From Branchiostoma floridae (taxonomy: Eukaryota > Chordata > Leptocardii > Amphioxiformes > Branchiostomatidae): a DNA stretch of 64,000 nucleotides. The stretch spans positions 16,696,564 through 16,760,563 of the forward strand of contig NC_049987.1 of NCBI RefSeq assembly GCF_000003815.2. The letters run 5' to 3'. Under the pieces are notes generated by a model. That model saw nothing but the letters and a program-made list of their open reading frames with translations. It was not told the DNA's origin and did no database searches. Position numbers and translations under genes: made by a program. Positions 1-13,270 of this stretch are shown here, in pieces. Numbering within the stretch: the stretch's first letter is position 1; each line of letters starts with the position of its first letter.

Positions 1-387
1 CCTTAGGCTTTCAGATCTGCAAAACAAAATATGTTCACTATCAGATATTTGCAAATGAACAAAGCATACTAGTACTTCTATTCGACTTTGCACCAGGAAG
101 AGTCATATTGAGAATAGGGTTTAATAATAAATATAATTATGATAATACCTTTATTGCAAGGCCATGCCCTTTGGCTAATTTAGAAAGTCTAGATCTTTTC
201 TATGTAAAACGTCTTTTCTATGTGTCTTCCCAGACCAGTTCTGTTCTGTTGGCGAAAATATGCGTTAATCAAGACGTTTTTGCAGATCTTAGGACAACCC
301 TATTTTGTGTTGACCAGCATTAAATTCATGATAATTAATAGGAAAAACTGTACGGGCCTTTTATGTCTGATAACAAACAATACTTAC

Positions 388-669
388 CTGCCAAATGCGC
401 CATTGACAATAATGGTGATGTTCTGGTGGCCTGAAAAGACAACGATTCGTTAAGATGAAATTTATATGATATCATATTCAACATTCTTCCTGCTACCTAA
501 CCCCATAAACAATAGAGAAGTCGTTGCCAAATGATTACTTTAGTACTATGGTAAAGAAATTAGCATCTCGTGGGCTAAAAAGAAATACTTACCGACAAAT
601 TTGCCCTGAAGCTTTCCATTCATGTTTCCCCAAACACCTGCTCCATCATTGTCCATCACAATACCATAC
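388..669 (-). CDS. PKHD1L1: Gene A exons: end of second TIG domain
   Basis: Exon 593-669 encodes [20 protein letters not shown] and FVG. Exon 388-430 encodes [13 protein letters not shown]. Human has YGLKLDHPNGDMGSMVCKTT, FIG and HHNVSFILDNDYG at this place, so the assignment is firm although the exons are short. Both have canonical acceptor and donor sites, and the phases agree (1 into 2). Human has about 50 residues between these exons and the previous one. Confidence 0.85.
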
Positions 670-3600
670 CTGTCATTGAAGTTCAAAGAAATACACAGAA
701 TAATGATTATATGGACAGGTATATTTATACAAGTACTAGTCATAAGAATGATTCAGACAACCATCCAGTTTCACGTATCAATGATATCGTATTTGTTTCG
801 ATTTACTTATATACTGCAAATAGCATCCTTGATGTTTCAAAATCCTTTTTACTAGATTTATATTGCTTGGTGATTTAAAGTTTATACGTTATCGACGTTA
901 AGTTACGTGTCAAAGATGAGTGGGTCATTTCTACTGAAGACGGTCGAGAGGCCAGTGAGTATAATGTAGGACAGTAGTTTTCCTTTGTCTAAACATATTA
1001 TGAACCAACACAGATGATATGGAAATGAAAGACTGCAGTTAAAAGATAGCATATGGAAGTCAAGGTAGTGTGTATGTAGATCCTATGGTAACATTGAGTT
1101 TATCAGATAACATACATCTCTTGGTTTTCATCCCTCAGTGCGCATGAGGCGCCGGCGTTTTGCTGGTAACATCTAGATGTAAAAGGAAAAAGAACTGTAA
1201 GTATCACAAAGCTCCAAATGAAACATAGCTCTATTAGTTGCATATACCCTGGTTTACCATATAAGTATATCATTGTGCTTTAAAGTTGGCAGTTCAACCA
1301 ATGATAGCATGGTATTTATACGTTCTACCAATGAGAGAATGGCTGCATATCCGTCAAAATTGTGTATTTTTATGTATTTATTTCGCAACTCTACATTTTG
1401 ACGGAGGTCAGCATTGCTATTAGTACATGTATCTAGTTAGTTAAAGTCCTTTCCGCACCAATTAGCGCATATGGCGGCGTTGATCTCCATTTCAACAGAC
1501 TTTGGGCCACACTACTACAGCTAGTCCACTGGCAGTGATGTGTGTATTCAAATACCATACTCTTTCACAAATGCTGAGTGCTAAGCNNNNNNNNNNNNNN
1601 NNNNNNNNNNNNNNNNNNNNNNNNNNNNNNNNNNNNNNNNNNNNNNNNNNNNNNNNNNNNNNNNNNNNNNNNNNNNNNNNNNNNNNNNNNNNNNNNNNNN
1701 NNNNNNNNNNNNNNNNNNNNNNNNNNNNNNNNNNNNNNNNNNNNNNNNNNNNNNNNNNNNNNNNNNNNNNNNNNNNNNNNNNNNNNNNNNNNNNNNNNNN
1801 NNNNNNNNNNNNNNNNNNNNNNNNNNNNNNNNNNNNNNNNNNNNNNNNNNNNNNNNNNNNNNNNNNNNNNNNNNNNNNNNNNNNNNNNNNNNNNNNNNNN
1901 NNNNNNNNNNNNNNNNNNNNNNNNNNNNNNNNNNNNNNNNNNNNNNNNNNNNNNNNNNNNNNNNNNNNNNNNNNNNNNNNNNNNNNNNNNNNNNNNNNNN
2001 NNNNNNNNNNNNNNNNNNNNNNNNNNNNNNNNNNNNNNNNNNNNNNNNNNNNNNNNNNNNNNNNNNNNNNNNNNNNNNNNNNNNNNNNNNNNCGTAGGGG
2101 CAGCATAACATGTTGTGCTGTATCATAGGGCATTATTATGTACTTTCATGTAAATAAAAGTTTGTCTATTTTTCGAAGACAAGGTGTAGGTAGATTTTAA
2201 AAATTTCAGATTCAAAATATCAAAGTCTTAAATATCTAATGCCAGGCAGATTGACATGACAGAATTCGAACCCGAGACCACTTGCATTGAATTTGGTTCT
2301 GAGCCGAACACTTGCAAATTCGTTCTGAGCCGTTACGCAACACGACCCAACACAAGTATGATTCGCTACTCACCTGGATACCCGGTGTTGGGGGTGATAG
2401 TCTGGATGAACGGTGTCCTCCAGTTAGTTGTCTGTAGGAGGAAGAGATTTGGTGTTGATCTTCATGTTGTAGCTATCGGGAGAGCATGTATTTGTGCTCC
2501 CAAGATACATGTACAAAAAAAAACGAGGAATTAAGCGTAGTGAAGTCTTACGTACACGGTTATGGTTACCATAGAGAGTATCGACAATATTTTAAAAATC
2601 ATGGTGGCACAGGGGTAAGACGGAATAGCGTCCTAAAACATGTTGTTGTCTCACCTCAAAGGTGCACACCTCCGGATCGTCACATCTGAAGGTGGTACAG
2701 TCGCGAGAATTTGCGCTGGTGCACACGGTCACTTCGGGTGTGTACTTGCCCAGCGGCATGGCGCTGCGACAGAAATAAACAAACAGTTAAGGAGCCAGAA
2801 AAGTAGGTCTTTCCCTATACAATTAATACTCGAATCATTGTAGATTCTATAAAGCATGACCGTTCTCCACAATTTTGATCAGAATGCTAAAGTAACAACA
2901 GTAACTGTTATTGTAGCGTGGAGTCGGTACAGGCTTCTAGGAGCCTTTGACCCCTTACTGTAGTATCGTTCTAATAAGGTCACATGACCTTTAAGTTAGT
3001 GACTGGACATTCACATTGAAGAAGACTAAAGACTAGCGCGAAAATCAGGTATATACTTCTGTTAATACAATGCCGTTTTGATTTAGAACTATGACAAATC
3101 ACTAGTCTATGCAAACGAGTTTATGCAAATGAGTTTACTCACCTTGTGTAACACTCGATCTGCTTGTCATTGACGGATGTCCTCTCCACATCGCACGGAT
3201 ACGACTGGGTGGAGCTCACGAAGTTCACACTCACCACATCGAAATCCATGCTGAAGTCCTTCGGGATGTCTGGAACAGAAAGAAAGCACCACAAATTATT
3301 AGAGGGTAACATTTCTAGCATGTGTTGATTATAACAATTTGATCTGATAACGTCTGCTCTCTCAAGAAAAGTAAGTTATAAACACGTTCTATACACATTT
3401 CCGAACCGGGGCTCGGTCGGGCAGTTATCGGGAACGAAGTATGATATAAAAGACACCAAACTACACAAGACGTGGGCATTACTTGTGTATATTTTTACGA
3501 CGGATACATTTCTATTATTCGTTTCTACAAACAGCCCGGGCGTGCCCCGGTTTGGAAATGTGACGTTAGCCCCAAGAACGGGAGTGAAGATTTTTACATT

Positions 3601-6600
3601 TTGGAGGCCCGTATCGCGTTCTTGTTAAGCACTAGCTTTGCTTACCTTAATGTTAAACAGTAGAATTACTTACGTTATGTAGTACTACGTTACTGTTCAA
3701 TACCAACATTAACTGCAATATTGGACTTACCACTTCCAAAGATCTTCACCCGAGTTCCTCCCTTTCTACTGCCAGCTGTTGGGCTGACACTGTTAATGGT
3801 GACTGTGGGGGAGACAATGATTATATATTCATCTTCCTTGATTATACATTCTGTATCATCGCTTTTTTTTTGCAGTGTCGGGCATCCATATACTATTCAC
3901 AAGTTGGCAACAATGTGCACAATAATGATAACGTAGTATACCTCTATCTAGAAGAAGATTCAATTAAGAAGGGGGCTTTAGGCCCCAGCACCACGAGTAA
4001 ATGTCGACAAGACGTTCGATTCTTTATTGATTTGTTTTACAGAGAATTATCTGAGACACGATAGGCATGAGTGTGCTGACATAATGATGTCGTGTACTTT
4101 ACCAAGAGTCACATCCATGTAAAGGAGTTTTATTGAATTACTTGAAAATAATCTACATACACAAGCTTACGACTGCCATATACGTGGACAACATTAGATG
4201 TCTAGTCCGCAACAAGGATAACAGTTAAGTCGTAAATTGGTTGATGTCTATCTTTGTGACGTTTTGGGAAGTTGACAAAATTTTGGTTCTGTGTCTTGAG
4301 CCTGTCACCTAGTTGAAACAAGCCATGGAGCTATGGAAGTCCTCTACTGAGTCGTTTTACTTGATACGGATTTCTTTTAGTTGACGTCAAGATGTCAAGA
4401 TGTGTGCCAACAGTCCCAACTTATAGACAATGATTTCTCCTCGAATTGTGAACAATAGCGCTTGTTACAATGTTGAGTGTGTGATGTCGACCATCTTGTG
4501 TTTTCTAAGTTCGAGGCCCGGGACTACATCTAAAAATTACTTCTTTTTTTTTACAACGAACGCAATCTTCAGCTCTATCTTAGTTTATCAAGAAAATTAA
4601 GGAGGAAGAAATGAAGAACATAGACTTGTTGTCAGTACTTCTTAAGCTTGCTGTCATTAGATTTCAGGTGGCAAAGACGCAAAAGACTGTAGTTTGCTGG
4701 AGCGTATGCAAAAGTGTAGTAAGATTCTTTCACTATTTCCCTTCATCGACCTATTATGAGCTATATAACCACCGGTCCATTTACGTATTACTTTAGGTAA
4801 AACAAGACGAAAATCGTATTACATGCAGTAACAATAAACACATGATGCTTGGTCTGATTCTTGTTGGCGTCCCCGTGTTTATTCAAAAACAAGACGGAAA
4901 CTCCTATTTCAAGCGATAACAATTTATAAACATTCAAAAATAGACAGGAATGTATGTAGAGAAGCCCTGAAACACGTTAGGAAGAAAGGGTGACTACTTG
5001 TGTGTATCGGGTTCGTGTAATGCTGTCCGAAACTACTGCATTTGAAAGGAATAGAGTGGACACACTTTCAATAACACCGTTGTCTGTGGTCAGGTGTTTT
5101 CTTACGGACAGGTAAATTAGCTTCCGACGTCTGGCGTCAGGTGCGCATTTTTGCGTCAATTCTACTGGTGACAAACATTGAAAACAAAGTACGATCTTAA
5201 GTACATGTTTTGAGATCCACCTACAAAATAGGATGAAATTACCCTGAAGATACTACTTTTTTAGATGATGTAGCGTTCCGTTACGTTGTAGACAATTGGT
5301 GCTCTAGTTTAGAACGGACATATTCATGACACTAACGCTTACAGTGTCTGTCAATCTAGGTCGACGACCTTAAGTTCTTTCTGGATCCTTCTTTTGAGAA
5401 AGAAACAAAAGAAGACAGAGTTCAACAGCGGGCGTTCTTGCTGCTTGAAGTATTGAACTCTGACACAGTGTGTACATAGTTGGTATACTGCTTTTGAACG
5501 CATCTTTGTGAAGACCCTCCCAGTTGTCAGAGGTTGGGTGAAAAAATCTCATTCTTCTTCACATCACACAACCCTTTCATCACCTGGTGGCGTGATATGT
5601 GTGTTTACTTGACAACTGTCAAACACCACAACTATTTTTTGTCCGCAGGAAACTTTATACTGTCATTGATACGCCTTTGGTAAGGTGCTGGTTTCATCGG
5701 CACGTGTTTTGTATAGCGTATCAAGGACACGGGTCTCTTCAAGACACTAATAGAGACCGTAGGGCTGGTTTTTGATCGGGTTTTAAAGACAGCTACAATG
5801 CTTACGACTTAGCTGAGTCTTGATGGATGACTTACGCATTGCACCTACCAAGCTAGTCAAAAGCTTTGGGGTTTAACGTTGTTGGGAGTAAAAGCTTGCC
5901 TTATAGGGAACCGTACATGTAGGGGCTAGATCTACCTAGGGTCACGTTAAAGGAGCCTAACACCGTGTAAAAGTACCTTAATGAGACCAACCACTAGTGT
6001 TGTAACACAAAACACACTTTGGGAGAAAAGAGCTTAACATTTGCCATAAGCGTAAGTGGTGAAAACAAATATTCTTTAAGAATTCTTGTCAGTTTTGTGC
6101 CTGAAATAAAATTTTCAAAACGATAAAACGATGGTGTTTTATGTACGTTTGCGGTGTGGCTTTGACTTGTTTTCATATGCCAACCAAGTCATGTAATAAC
6201 GTTACAATGTGTTATGTTAGCACCGTGTAATCTTGCGAACACTCTTTTTCTCATAATGTACATTAGTCACTACATCAACCAACGTCCTTGCCTCAGAATC
6301 TCACAGGATGTTGCGCAGTGTTTTGAGTTGTCGGAGACAGTGTCAAAAGTCAAGTTGTAATGCAAACAAAAAGACAACATCGTGGGGGTGTGTACAAAAT
6401 ACACGTGAACGTGACACTACACGAGTGTTGCCGTTGCGGCTTTGTTAAAACATGACTAAGGTGTGGTCCACAAGATGTATCTTTTGACGTATGTCAGTAC
6501 ATGTAGTGTAGAGACTGCGATCTTGCAGAATCGGTGATTCTTTGGGTAGAGATCCCGATCAAAGTCTCTGTCAGTAAAATTGGCGATTCTAATAACAGAG

Positions 6601-9600
6601 ATCCCGAGTGTCTATGGACAAAGACGACGACCACTACCGGTAAAATAACCGGTTCTCTGCGGTAAACATTTATGTTATAACAGTCTACAGGTCATTGAAC
6701 TGAGTATACATCCACGGGGACAATTTCGTCGTTTGACAGTCTCCTGCCCTATTTTCTAGGGTATATAAAAGTGTCAACGTTGTGGTTTTGTGGTTAGCAA
6801 TCCGGATTCAGGATAGAGGCTTTCTCTTAAGTGCTATGAATACGAATCCGTAGGCTACTAGACCAACAACAACTCGACAGAACAATGTGCAGGTAACTCA
6901 AAATCACTGAGTGCTGTAAGTATTTCTTCTTAGATTTGAGGTGAAAGGCCTTCTTCAGAAATGATGATCACAAGGTTCTGCAGGGTAGGGTTGCGACTAA
7001 ATAGCAAATTGCTACGGAAAACAGCGGAATGCTTTCGAAATGTTAGAAGAGGGCAGCTAGCCACTACCATCGGCCTTAATCGTGTGAGTGAGCCAACTCT
7101 TGCTTTCTCAAACTCCGCCTGAGAAGGTTCTAGTCTCAGAACGACACGGGATACAGCACAACATGTTTTTAGTTGCCCGACTGAGTTAAAAGTCAAGTTG
7201 CCGGACGTTACCGACGCACAAAGGCGTGACGCACTGGGAGAGATGTTTGCAAACTTTACCCACGTGAACCTGACACTTTTGCCCGGTAGGTTGAAGGCAC
7301 GCTTTGTAAGGTTGGGGGTATGTACACGTGTAATGGAAATGCTGAAGACGAAAAATGTATTTTACAATATATCAAATCATGGAGCTTTGGGGGGTTGCAG
7401 TCTATTTTCTTAGGAACGAGGTGAAGCTCGTCTGTTCCAAGATGAAAAAAATTGGGTCGTTTGTAATTTTACAAAAACTAATGTTAATGGTTGGTTGGTT
7501 GGTTGGTTGGTTGGTTGGTTGGTTGGTTGGTAGGTTGGTTGGTTGGTTGATTGGTTGGTTGATTGGTTGGTTGGTTGGTTGGTTGGTCGGTCGGTCAGTT
7601 GGTTGGTTGGTTGGTTGGTTGGTTGGTTGGTTGGTTGGTTGGTTGGTTGGTTGGTTGGTTGGTTGGTTGGTTGGTTGGTTGGTTGGTTGGTTGGTTGGTT
7701 GGTTGGTTGGTTGGTTGGTTGGTTGGTTGGTCGGTCGGTTATTTGGTTGGTAGGTCGGTCAGTCGGTAGGTCGGTCAGTCGGTAGGTCGGTTGGGTAGTT
7801 AGTTACTTAGTTTTGCGGTTACTTAGCTACTCGTTATCCTTTTACCGTTAATTTACCACAACAGTTAAAGCCAATACCACCGAAACCACGCGCAGGGGCA
7901 TCGGGTCATGCAAAAAAGTGAAAAGGCTCTAACTGTTTTGACTACGCTAGAAGTAACCGCAGACACAAACCCATGTCCATTGTACGATGTTTCTGTCAGC
8001 GACTAGAAAGGCTTTTTGTGTCTTTTGAGTTCCCCTATTTTCCATTATGGTGCTGGTTTACTCGTCGTCGGACAATGCGTAACGTGGCAACGGAGAAAAC
8101 AACAGCAACTTTGATTCAGAGTAAGAGTTTGTAGTGACATAGTTAAAGAGGTGGCCGGATAGTGGCTGTACATAAAGATAAACAATCCGATACAAAATAC
8201 ACGAAGAGTGCAAACAAATTTGATATGATTCCAATTGAACGGAGGTATGTTAATACGAAACGCATTATTTAGATTGTAAAGACAATGGACACGGTTGTGT
8301 GCATCTGTATACATGCGTGGGAATAGTAAAGACGTTTTTCGAGGGATGAAAAAAGATGTGCAAATTGCACAGAAAAGGTTTGTGGTGGTTTGCAGAAGAA
8401 ATGAATTCGCTGAGACAATTCGGCGAAAAACACAGAGTTGTAAGTCTGAGCCAAACTTTTAAACGAAGTATCATACCACTTTATTGAATTTTTTTTCTGG
8501 ATTGTCCATTGGTAAAATCATCCGTGTTATGTTCTGGTTCGACGTTGCGTCGTTTGGATGTTAACATCGCGTTCATAATTTACGAAGGATATGTGGTCTT
8601 TTGGTAAATTTTCACCCGCGTTTGTTTTGGGTATGTTTTGCAACGTTTAATGTGTCTGTCTAGTACGTTAGAACTAAATATAGTGGAGACTCTTCCAATT
8701 CATGGCAAACTGGTGAGATGAGGGGCAGTGGGTTGTTATTCACTAGTCTGTGTCTAGGGCACGGTATTGGGGGCGGTGCCCATGCCTCTCTTTCCAACGC
8801 CTTTTATGTCCCCAAGAAAAGCCAGGTACCAATTTTTACACCTGGGTGGAGTGAGGAAAGTCATCGTGTGGCACAAGATAGGTAGTAAGACAGGATTTTG
8901 ACCCTGGATCTCTAGAATCTTGGGCAAACGCCCTGTAGGTCCCCATAAAGGAGAGTACAAAATGCCGCAAGAGATGCGCACAGACAAGCTGGATCTGACT
9001 TAACAAGATTAGCGGAAATTATGGTCATTGACCTTGAGGACGTGACTATAGGCTCGTTCGAGTGAGTGATTTATGTGCACGGACGTCAAATGATTAAACA
9101 AACAAACAAATGACGCAGAGTTCTGCTTAGGCTTAGGCCCCAATTGCACCGGTGCCCGTCAGGGATGTAACCCCGGCCGGGCTCCGCAGCCACAAATTTG
9201 TCCCGTTGAACTGCCGGATACCGGGGGTGTACGTCAGTGTTCCCCACGGGTAGGTCACGGCGTCTATTTGTTACAGGGTCCCGGTTATAAGTCCGACTTT
9301 TTGCACTTTGGGGTACCTTCACGCCCGGAAAGTGCAAAAAACAGCACGCGAACCGCCCGGCAGGGCTTCTTTTTCCAATTGGGACCAAAGCCTTTAGCAA
9401 ACATGTGTTCACGAAACTACTGTCGATTGAACTGAAGTTTTCATGTGTAAAAGTCTATGTTTACTAAAGCTTGGCGAATAGCAAATTATATTCGAAACTT
9501 TGCAATCTCATAACACCGTAGAAATGGAATCAGATCAATCATACTTCTATTGCGTTGAATCAAGCTAACTTTTTGCGTATACTTCTAGTCATTCTCCGAG

Positions 9601-11788
9601 CCATCTCAATTCTTTCCTAGATCCTCGCCACTTGCATATCCTCTGCAGGTTTCATCCTACACATGCAACCAGAATATGTCGCAAAACAAATACTGAAGAT
9701 CTAAACGGTTGTAGAAGTTTTTTTAGGCTTAAAAGTTGAGGACAATTTTATCACTTTTGGACGAGGCTACATCTGTAGCTGCATTTTTTTCTTCGGTGAC
9801 AAGAAGTGCGGTGTGTCCTCGGCAAAGTCTAAGAACACCCAAAAGTATAGCCGAGGCGGTCCTGTCTCCCTCTAGAAGTTTCGACGAAAATCCACGAAGC
9901 TCAAATACGTATAAAAACTCCAGGCAAGGCAATCGCTTAGTTTCCGTTTTCTAGGGCAGACATCTGCAGTGTTAATTGTGCGTCAGGCGTGTTAAGTCTG
10001 AATAGATAGTCCAATTTGGTTAGCCAGGTATCCATGTATCCTATTCAAGTTTTGATTCGCTCTTCCGATCGCTTCTCAAGCGATTGTATCATGAAGGAAC
10101 GAATCAGAGATCTAGAATAGTATTGATACCAGGCTATATGTAATGTTTGGTGGAAGTTTGGTGGAAGCTCACAAAAGATGCTAAAAGAGCCCCAAGACGC
10201 AGAGAATCATCAATTGGTCTTTGGACTGGACGGCAGAACGCTAGTGACTGTATCAGCACGTTGTCAGAAATTATAGCACACTATGCAATCATCACCAAAA
10301 CGCCATCCATGCACCCTGCCCCAAGAGTCCACTACACGGTTTTACATCTTCGTGGATAACGTTAACGTTGCGTTCCCTGTCCGCTATTCACATTGTAAAA
10401 ACGAATGGAAACGCTAAAAAAGCGACACTAAAAAGGTTTTCTTCTACTGAAAATAGCAATGCTACATCGTGTACTTAAGCGCGCATGTATAGATCAGTAC
10501 CAAACTACAAAGAGAGGCAAAGGAGGAAGCAACAGACAACAGAAGAACCAAGATAAACGGCAGGGAAAATCGGGCTGGAATTTCACAAAGAATGTCATGC
10601 GACGTCATGATCATGAACACGTACGGCTTCTCCGCCAAACATCAAAATAGAATACCCAGCTGTTAATTAAGGTCACAGAAAACTTCGCATACTTATTAGG
10701 AAATACAATTACAGCAAACGGACATAACCATAATGAAATCATGTCAGGAATTTAAAAATCCAGCTCAGCCTTTGGGGAAATGAATTGAAAAACAAAAATA
10801 TTACGGAGAACGAAACGCTTAGTCTACGGGTATATCATAAAGTACACGTTGTGATGCTTAAGCCAAGGGCACAGCCCGCCGTGCGTGCAATTTGTCCGTA
10901 CGTTTTTTTGGGGAGGCCACGTCCGCCACTTATTTCTGAAAACGTTTAGGCTGTAAAGGACAGGCGCGCGTCGACCGTACTGGCACGTACGGGGGGCGAA
11001 TCTGCAGCCTGTTGGTCGCAAAGTTTTGCCTGCACGTAAAGTTCTGCGGCGTGTCTGCATGCTCCAAAATCCGTCGGATTCCCTACGAGTTCGTACGGAG
11101 GCCGTACTTACCACTTACGGATCCCACAAGATTGCCCACGTTTTGGCACGTAAACAGCACGTATTTGCACGTACGGCGGGTTGTGACCCAGGCTTTAGCT
11201 TTAGTTTGCACTTAATGTAACTGACGGATGGCATGGACGGCAGTGACAAAAATAGAGGGGGACCTCAACCGGCCGGGGCCGACTATTACCTAATGATTGA
11301 CACATTCGCTTTCAGAAATGCGCTTTCAGAAATGCGCTAAGAAAGAATAAAAGGATTATCCTATAAGCATACCAGTGCAATGGCAACATAAAAAAAACGG
11401 AACAGTTCGCGCTGCGCAAGGCGACATGGATTACCTGACAAAACATTCATAAAACAATTGATTTGTACACGCTTGATTTACCAATTCCAATACTTTTGTA
11501 TTTGTATTTTAGATATATACTCCAACGTGAAAGGTTTACAATATTTCAGACGAATAACCTTGCTCACTAGCGATAGGTAAGGTTCCCTGTGCTTGTCCTT
11601 ATGCGTACAACAGCGTGAGACTACTGCAAAACTTTTTCTCACAGGAAATCCCTCAATTCTCCGCCCTTCCCTTGACCGCCGTAAGACGACGAGGTAAGAA
11701 GGTAAAGTTCCTTACCTGCCCCTGCCTCGTGCAGCGAAGTCAGAGCCAAGACGGCCACCAGAACACCTGCAACTCTTCCTGGTGCCAT
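388..11788 (-). CDS. PKHD1L1: Gene A: N-terminal part of a second PKHD1L1-like gene, 3' part outside window
   Basis: This is a second fibrocystin-L-like gene in the same orientation as gene B and downstream of it. The coding exons seen are 11716-11788 (start codon), 3731-3802, 3143-3269, 2655-2763, 2374-2431, 593-669 and 388-430. They encode a signal peptide, a first TIG ([39 protein letters not shown]) and the start of a second ([16 protein letters not shown]). The order and residues match the N-terminus of human PKHD1L1 (RTPTIRSITPLSGTPG, TCDVEKDASHSTQITCYTRA). Phase is broken only between 2374-2431 and 593-669, where one exon is missing and an assembly gap lies. The gene continues left of position 388. 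Whether it is full length cannot be told here. Confidence 0.9.
1587..2092. other. Assembly gap (506 N)
   Basis: A run of N. It falls exactly where gene A should have one more exon of about 150 bp (second TIG core). Open frames drawn across it are artefacts. Confidence 0.99.
2374..3802 (-). CDS. PKHD1L1: Gene A exons: first TIG domain and start of second
   Basis: The exons are 3731-3802, 3143-3269, 2655-2763 and 2374-2431, with canonical splice sites and matching phases (1, 2, 0, 1). The residues run [10 protein letters not shown]...[12 protein letters not shown], then [40 protein letters not shown] and [18 protein letters not shown]. The paired cysteines CDV...C-Y-T are those of the TIG fold. 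The position of introns follows the human alignment. Confidence 0.92.
7489..7791 (+). repeat. (GGTT)n microsatellite array
   Basis: About 300 bp of GGTT with scattered changes to GGTC and GGTA towards the right end. It gives overlapping G-W-L-V open frames that are not genes. It lies in intron 1 of gene A. G-rich tetrads could form quadruplexes on this strand. Confidence 0.97.
8810..8930 (-). mobile_element. Degenerate tRNA-like SINE remnant
   Basis: The phrases GGTACCAATTTTTACACCTG, GGGTGGAGTGAGG and a weak B box (GATTTTGACCCTGGATCT, minus orientation) resemble SINE bodies of marine animals. It lies in intron 1 of gene A. Confidence 0.3.
9123..9394. mobile_element. MITE with imperfect TIRs
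   Basis: The left end TAGGCTTAGGCCCCAATTG pairs with the right end CAATTGGGACCAAAGCCTTT. The interior is GC-rich (CCGGCCGGGCTCCG) and non-coding. It lies in intron 1 of gene A. Confidence 0.5.
10859..11197. mobile_element. GC-rich MITE with about 35-bp imperfect TIRs
   Basis: TAAGCCAAGGGCACAGCCC, then GCCGTGCGTGCAA, pairs with TTGCACGTACGGCGGGTTGT and GACCCAGGCTTTA. The interior is richer in G and C, with several GCACGTA repeats. It lies in intron 1 of gene A. Confidence 0.65.
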
Positions 11789-11791
11789 CCT
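11716..11791 (-). CDS. PKHD1L1: Gene A first coding exon: start codon and signal peptide
   Basis: ATG lies at 11786-11788 on the minus strand. The frame reads [20 protein letters not shown], then EAGA, a typical signal peptide with an Arg near the start, a hydrophobic core and small residues (A-G-A) at the cleavage site. The exon ends in phase 1 at a strong donor (CAG, GTAAGG) and joins the TIG exon 3731-3802 in frame. A good acceptor (pyrimidine-rich, then GAGCAG) sits just before AGG-ATG, so the ATG is three bases into this exon and a noncoding exon lies upstream. Confidence 0.9.
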
Positions 11792-13205
11792 CTGCTCAAG
11801 ACGGGAAAAGATTTGAGGCTAAAAGGTTCAAAGACAAAGTTTTTTTTCTCGAAGGCCCTGTAAGGCTGCGACAACGTCGTCAGCACAGGCCAGGGTTATG
11901 TGCTGCACTGAGTCACCTCCTCTAAGACGTGGCCATCCCCTGCTTTGTAAACCTCGCCTCACAATATCATAATTTGATCTGCTGTGTAAGCGGCTTGCCT
12001 TTGTTTCCCTTTAACTCGAGGGAAACTGAACACCGGGATGGAGTAACTAAAGAAGGGATCTGGTCCTTCATTGGCGCGTAATTGTTCAGTTTATTGTGAT
12101 GACGGAATGTCAGTAGTATCAAGGAGGCACAGCAGAGATTCGGACTGCAAAGATTTGAGAAATGTGTTTTCCTTATGAAATAAACGGTGGTGTCTTACAT
12201 AATATCTTATTTGTAAATGCTGTTAAGATATTTATGCATCTTGGGAATGTCCAACCTATAGAGTCCCACAAGAGACGTAGAAAGTTCTGGAAACGCGTAC
12301 ATGCAGAACACCTATGGGCAAAACTTAACGAACTTTTAAGAACTTTTGTATGTGTGTTAAGTTTTTTTGCTTTTTAAGATTTAACGTTTGGCAAGCTGCT
12401 ATCGCAAGTCAGAAGGATATTGTTCAGCGTTACTCGCAGAAGCAAATGGATGCGAAATCACAGGACTCTACTATACTGTACACACTTTTCGTCATATTTT
12501 CTTTACTACATTAATTAGGTATGTTGTTTATACTTTGCACTATCAAGGCATTACATCACTTTTGACTATTAGCCCATAAATGTTATTCTACACTGGAGAC
12601 ATTTTCCAAAAGTTTGCATAGCAGAAAAAAACAAGTTGGCGAACATAAGAAAAGTATCTTTAAATTTCACCATTATGCTTTCTTGTGATACCAGATATGT
12701 GTAGGGACACCACTTTATGGCTATAGATTTATTAGGACTTCATCTCTATAATTTTTGTCTAAACCTTACCCCCTTCCCTCAAACAAACAGATCCTTCATG
12801 CCTCTTGACAAGACTCTTCGACTTGTCCTTCCATCAATCATTATAAAAGGGGGCGTGGTCATGATATTCCGCAAGTGTAATGTTTCTCATCAACCAATCA
12901 GCTTTCTCTATGCAACACTTTACTCACACGTACACTGTATCATATTTCACCCTGGTCATGCGTATAGCCATGCGCCCTATTTGATAAACACCCCCGTAAA
13001 AACCCTGTGGAGTCACCCAAACCAGGTCGGCCATGGTGTAAGTGGCCCGACTCCGGTGTCAATGAGCTAACCGTAAGAACGATGACCCTGTATCTTCTGC
13101 TGACCCGTAACGGGAGCGGCCATACATCACTCTATCTCTTCAACCTGTGGTTATGAAAGGTTATCAGACAAAAGGGCGTATCTGATGTAAGAAGTGTAAC
13201 TTACC

Positions 13206-13270
13206 TGTAGTCCATTCACGTGGATAGTGTTTCCCAGTCTGTTGTCCGGACATGAAAGAAACCATCTTCA
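13206..13270 (-). other. Candidate noncoding 5' exon of gene A
   Basis: A strong minus-strand donor (GACTACAG, then GTAAGTTACAC) ends a stretch that could be the 5' UTR exon of gene A. It lies 1.4 kb upstream of the first coding exon, whose acceptor is well formed. The stretch contains an out-of-frame ATG. No TATA box is obvious upstream. A 14-bp direct repeat (GCAAAACTTAAAAC, two copies near 13307-13342) lies nearby. The upstream end of the exon is a guess. Confidence 0.4.

Larger units (their letters stand above)
3803..11715. other. Intron 1 of gene A (7.9 kb)
   Basis: No coding exon could be supported. It holds the GGTT array, the MITEs at 9123 and 10859, and a weak SINE remnant near 8810. 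Short open frames here lack homology, splice context and codon bias. The stretch 4.1-7.4 kb shows no feature I recognise apart from a short direct repeat near 6529-6607. Confidence 0.6.

Noticed and set aside
1492..2133. Open frames spanning the N run
   Set aside because: N codons hide any stops; there is no real coding evidence.
7355..7785. Open frames of 68-132 residues rich in G-W-L-V
   Set aside because: They are translations of the GGTT array in three frames and have no gene context.
12717..13070. 117-residue plus-strand open frame
   Set aside because: No recognisable domain, no splice or promoter context, and it overlaps the likely 5' region of gene A on the other strand.
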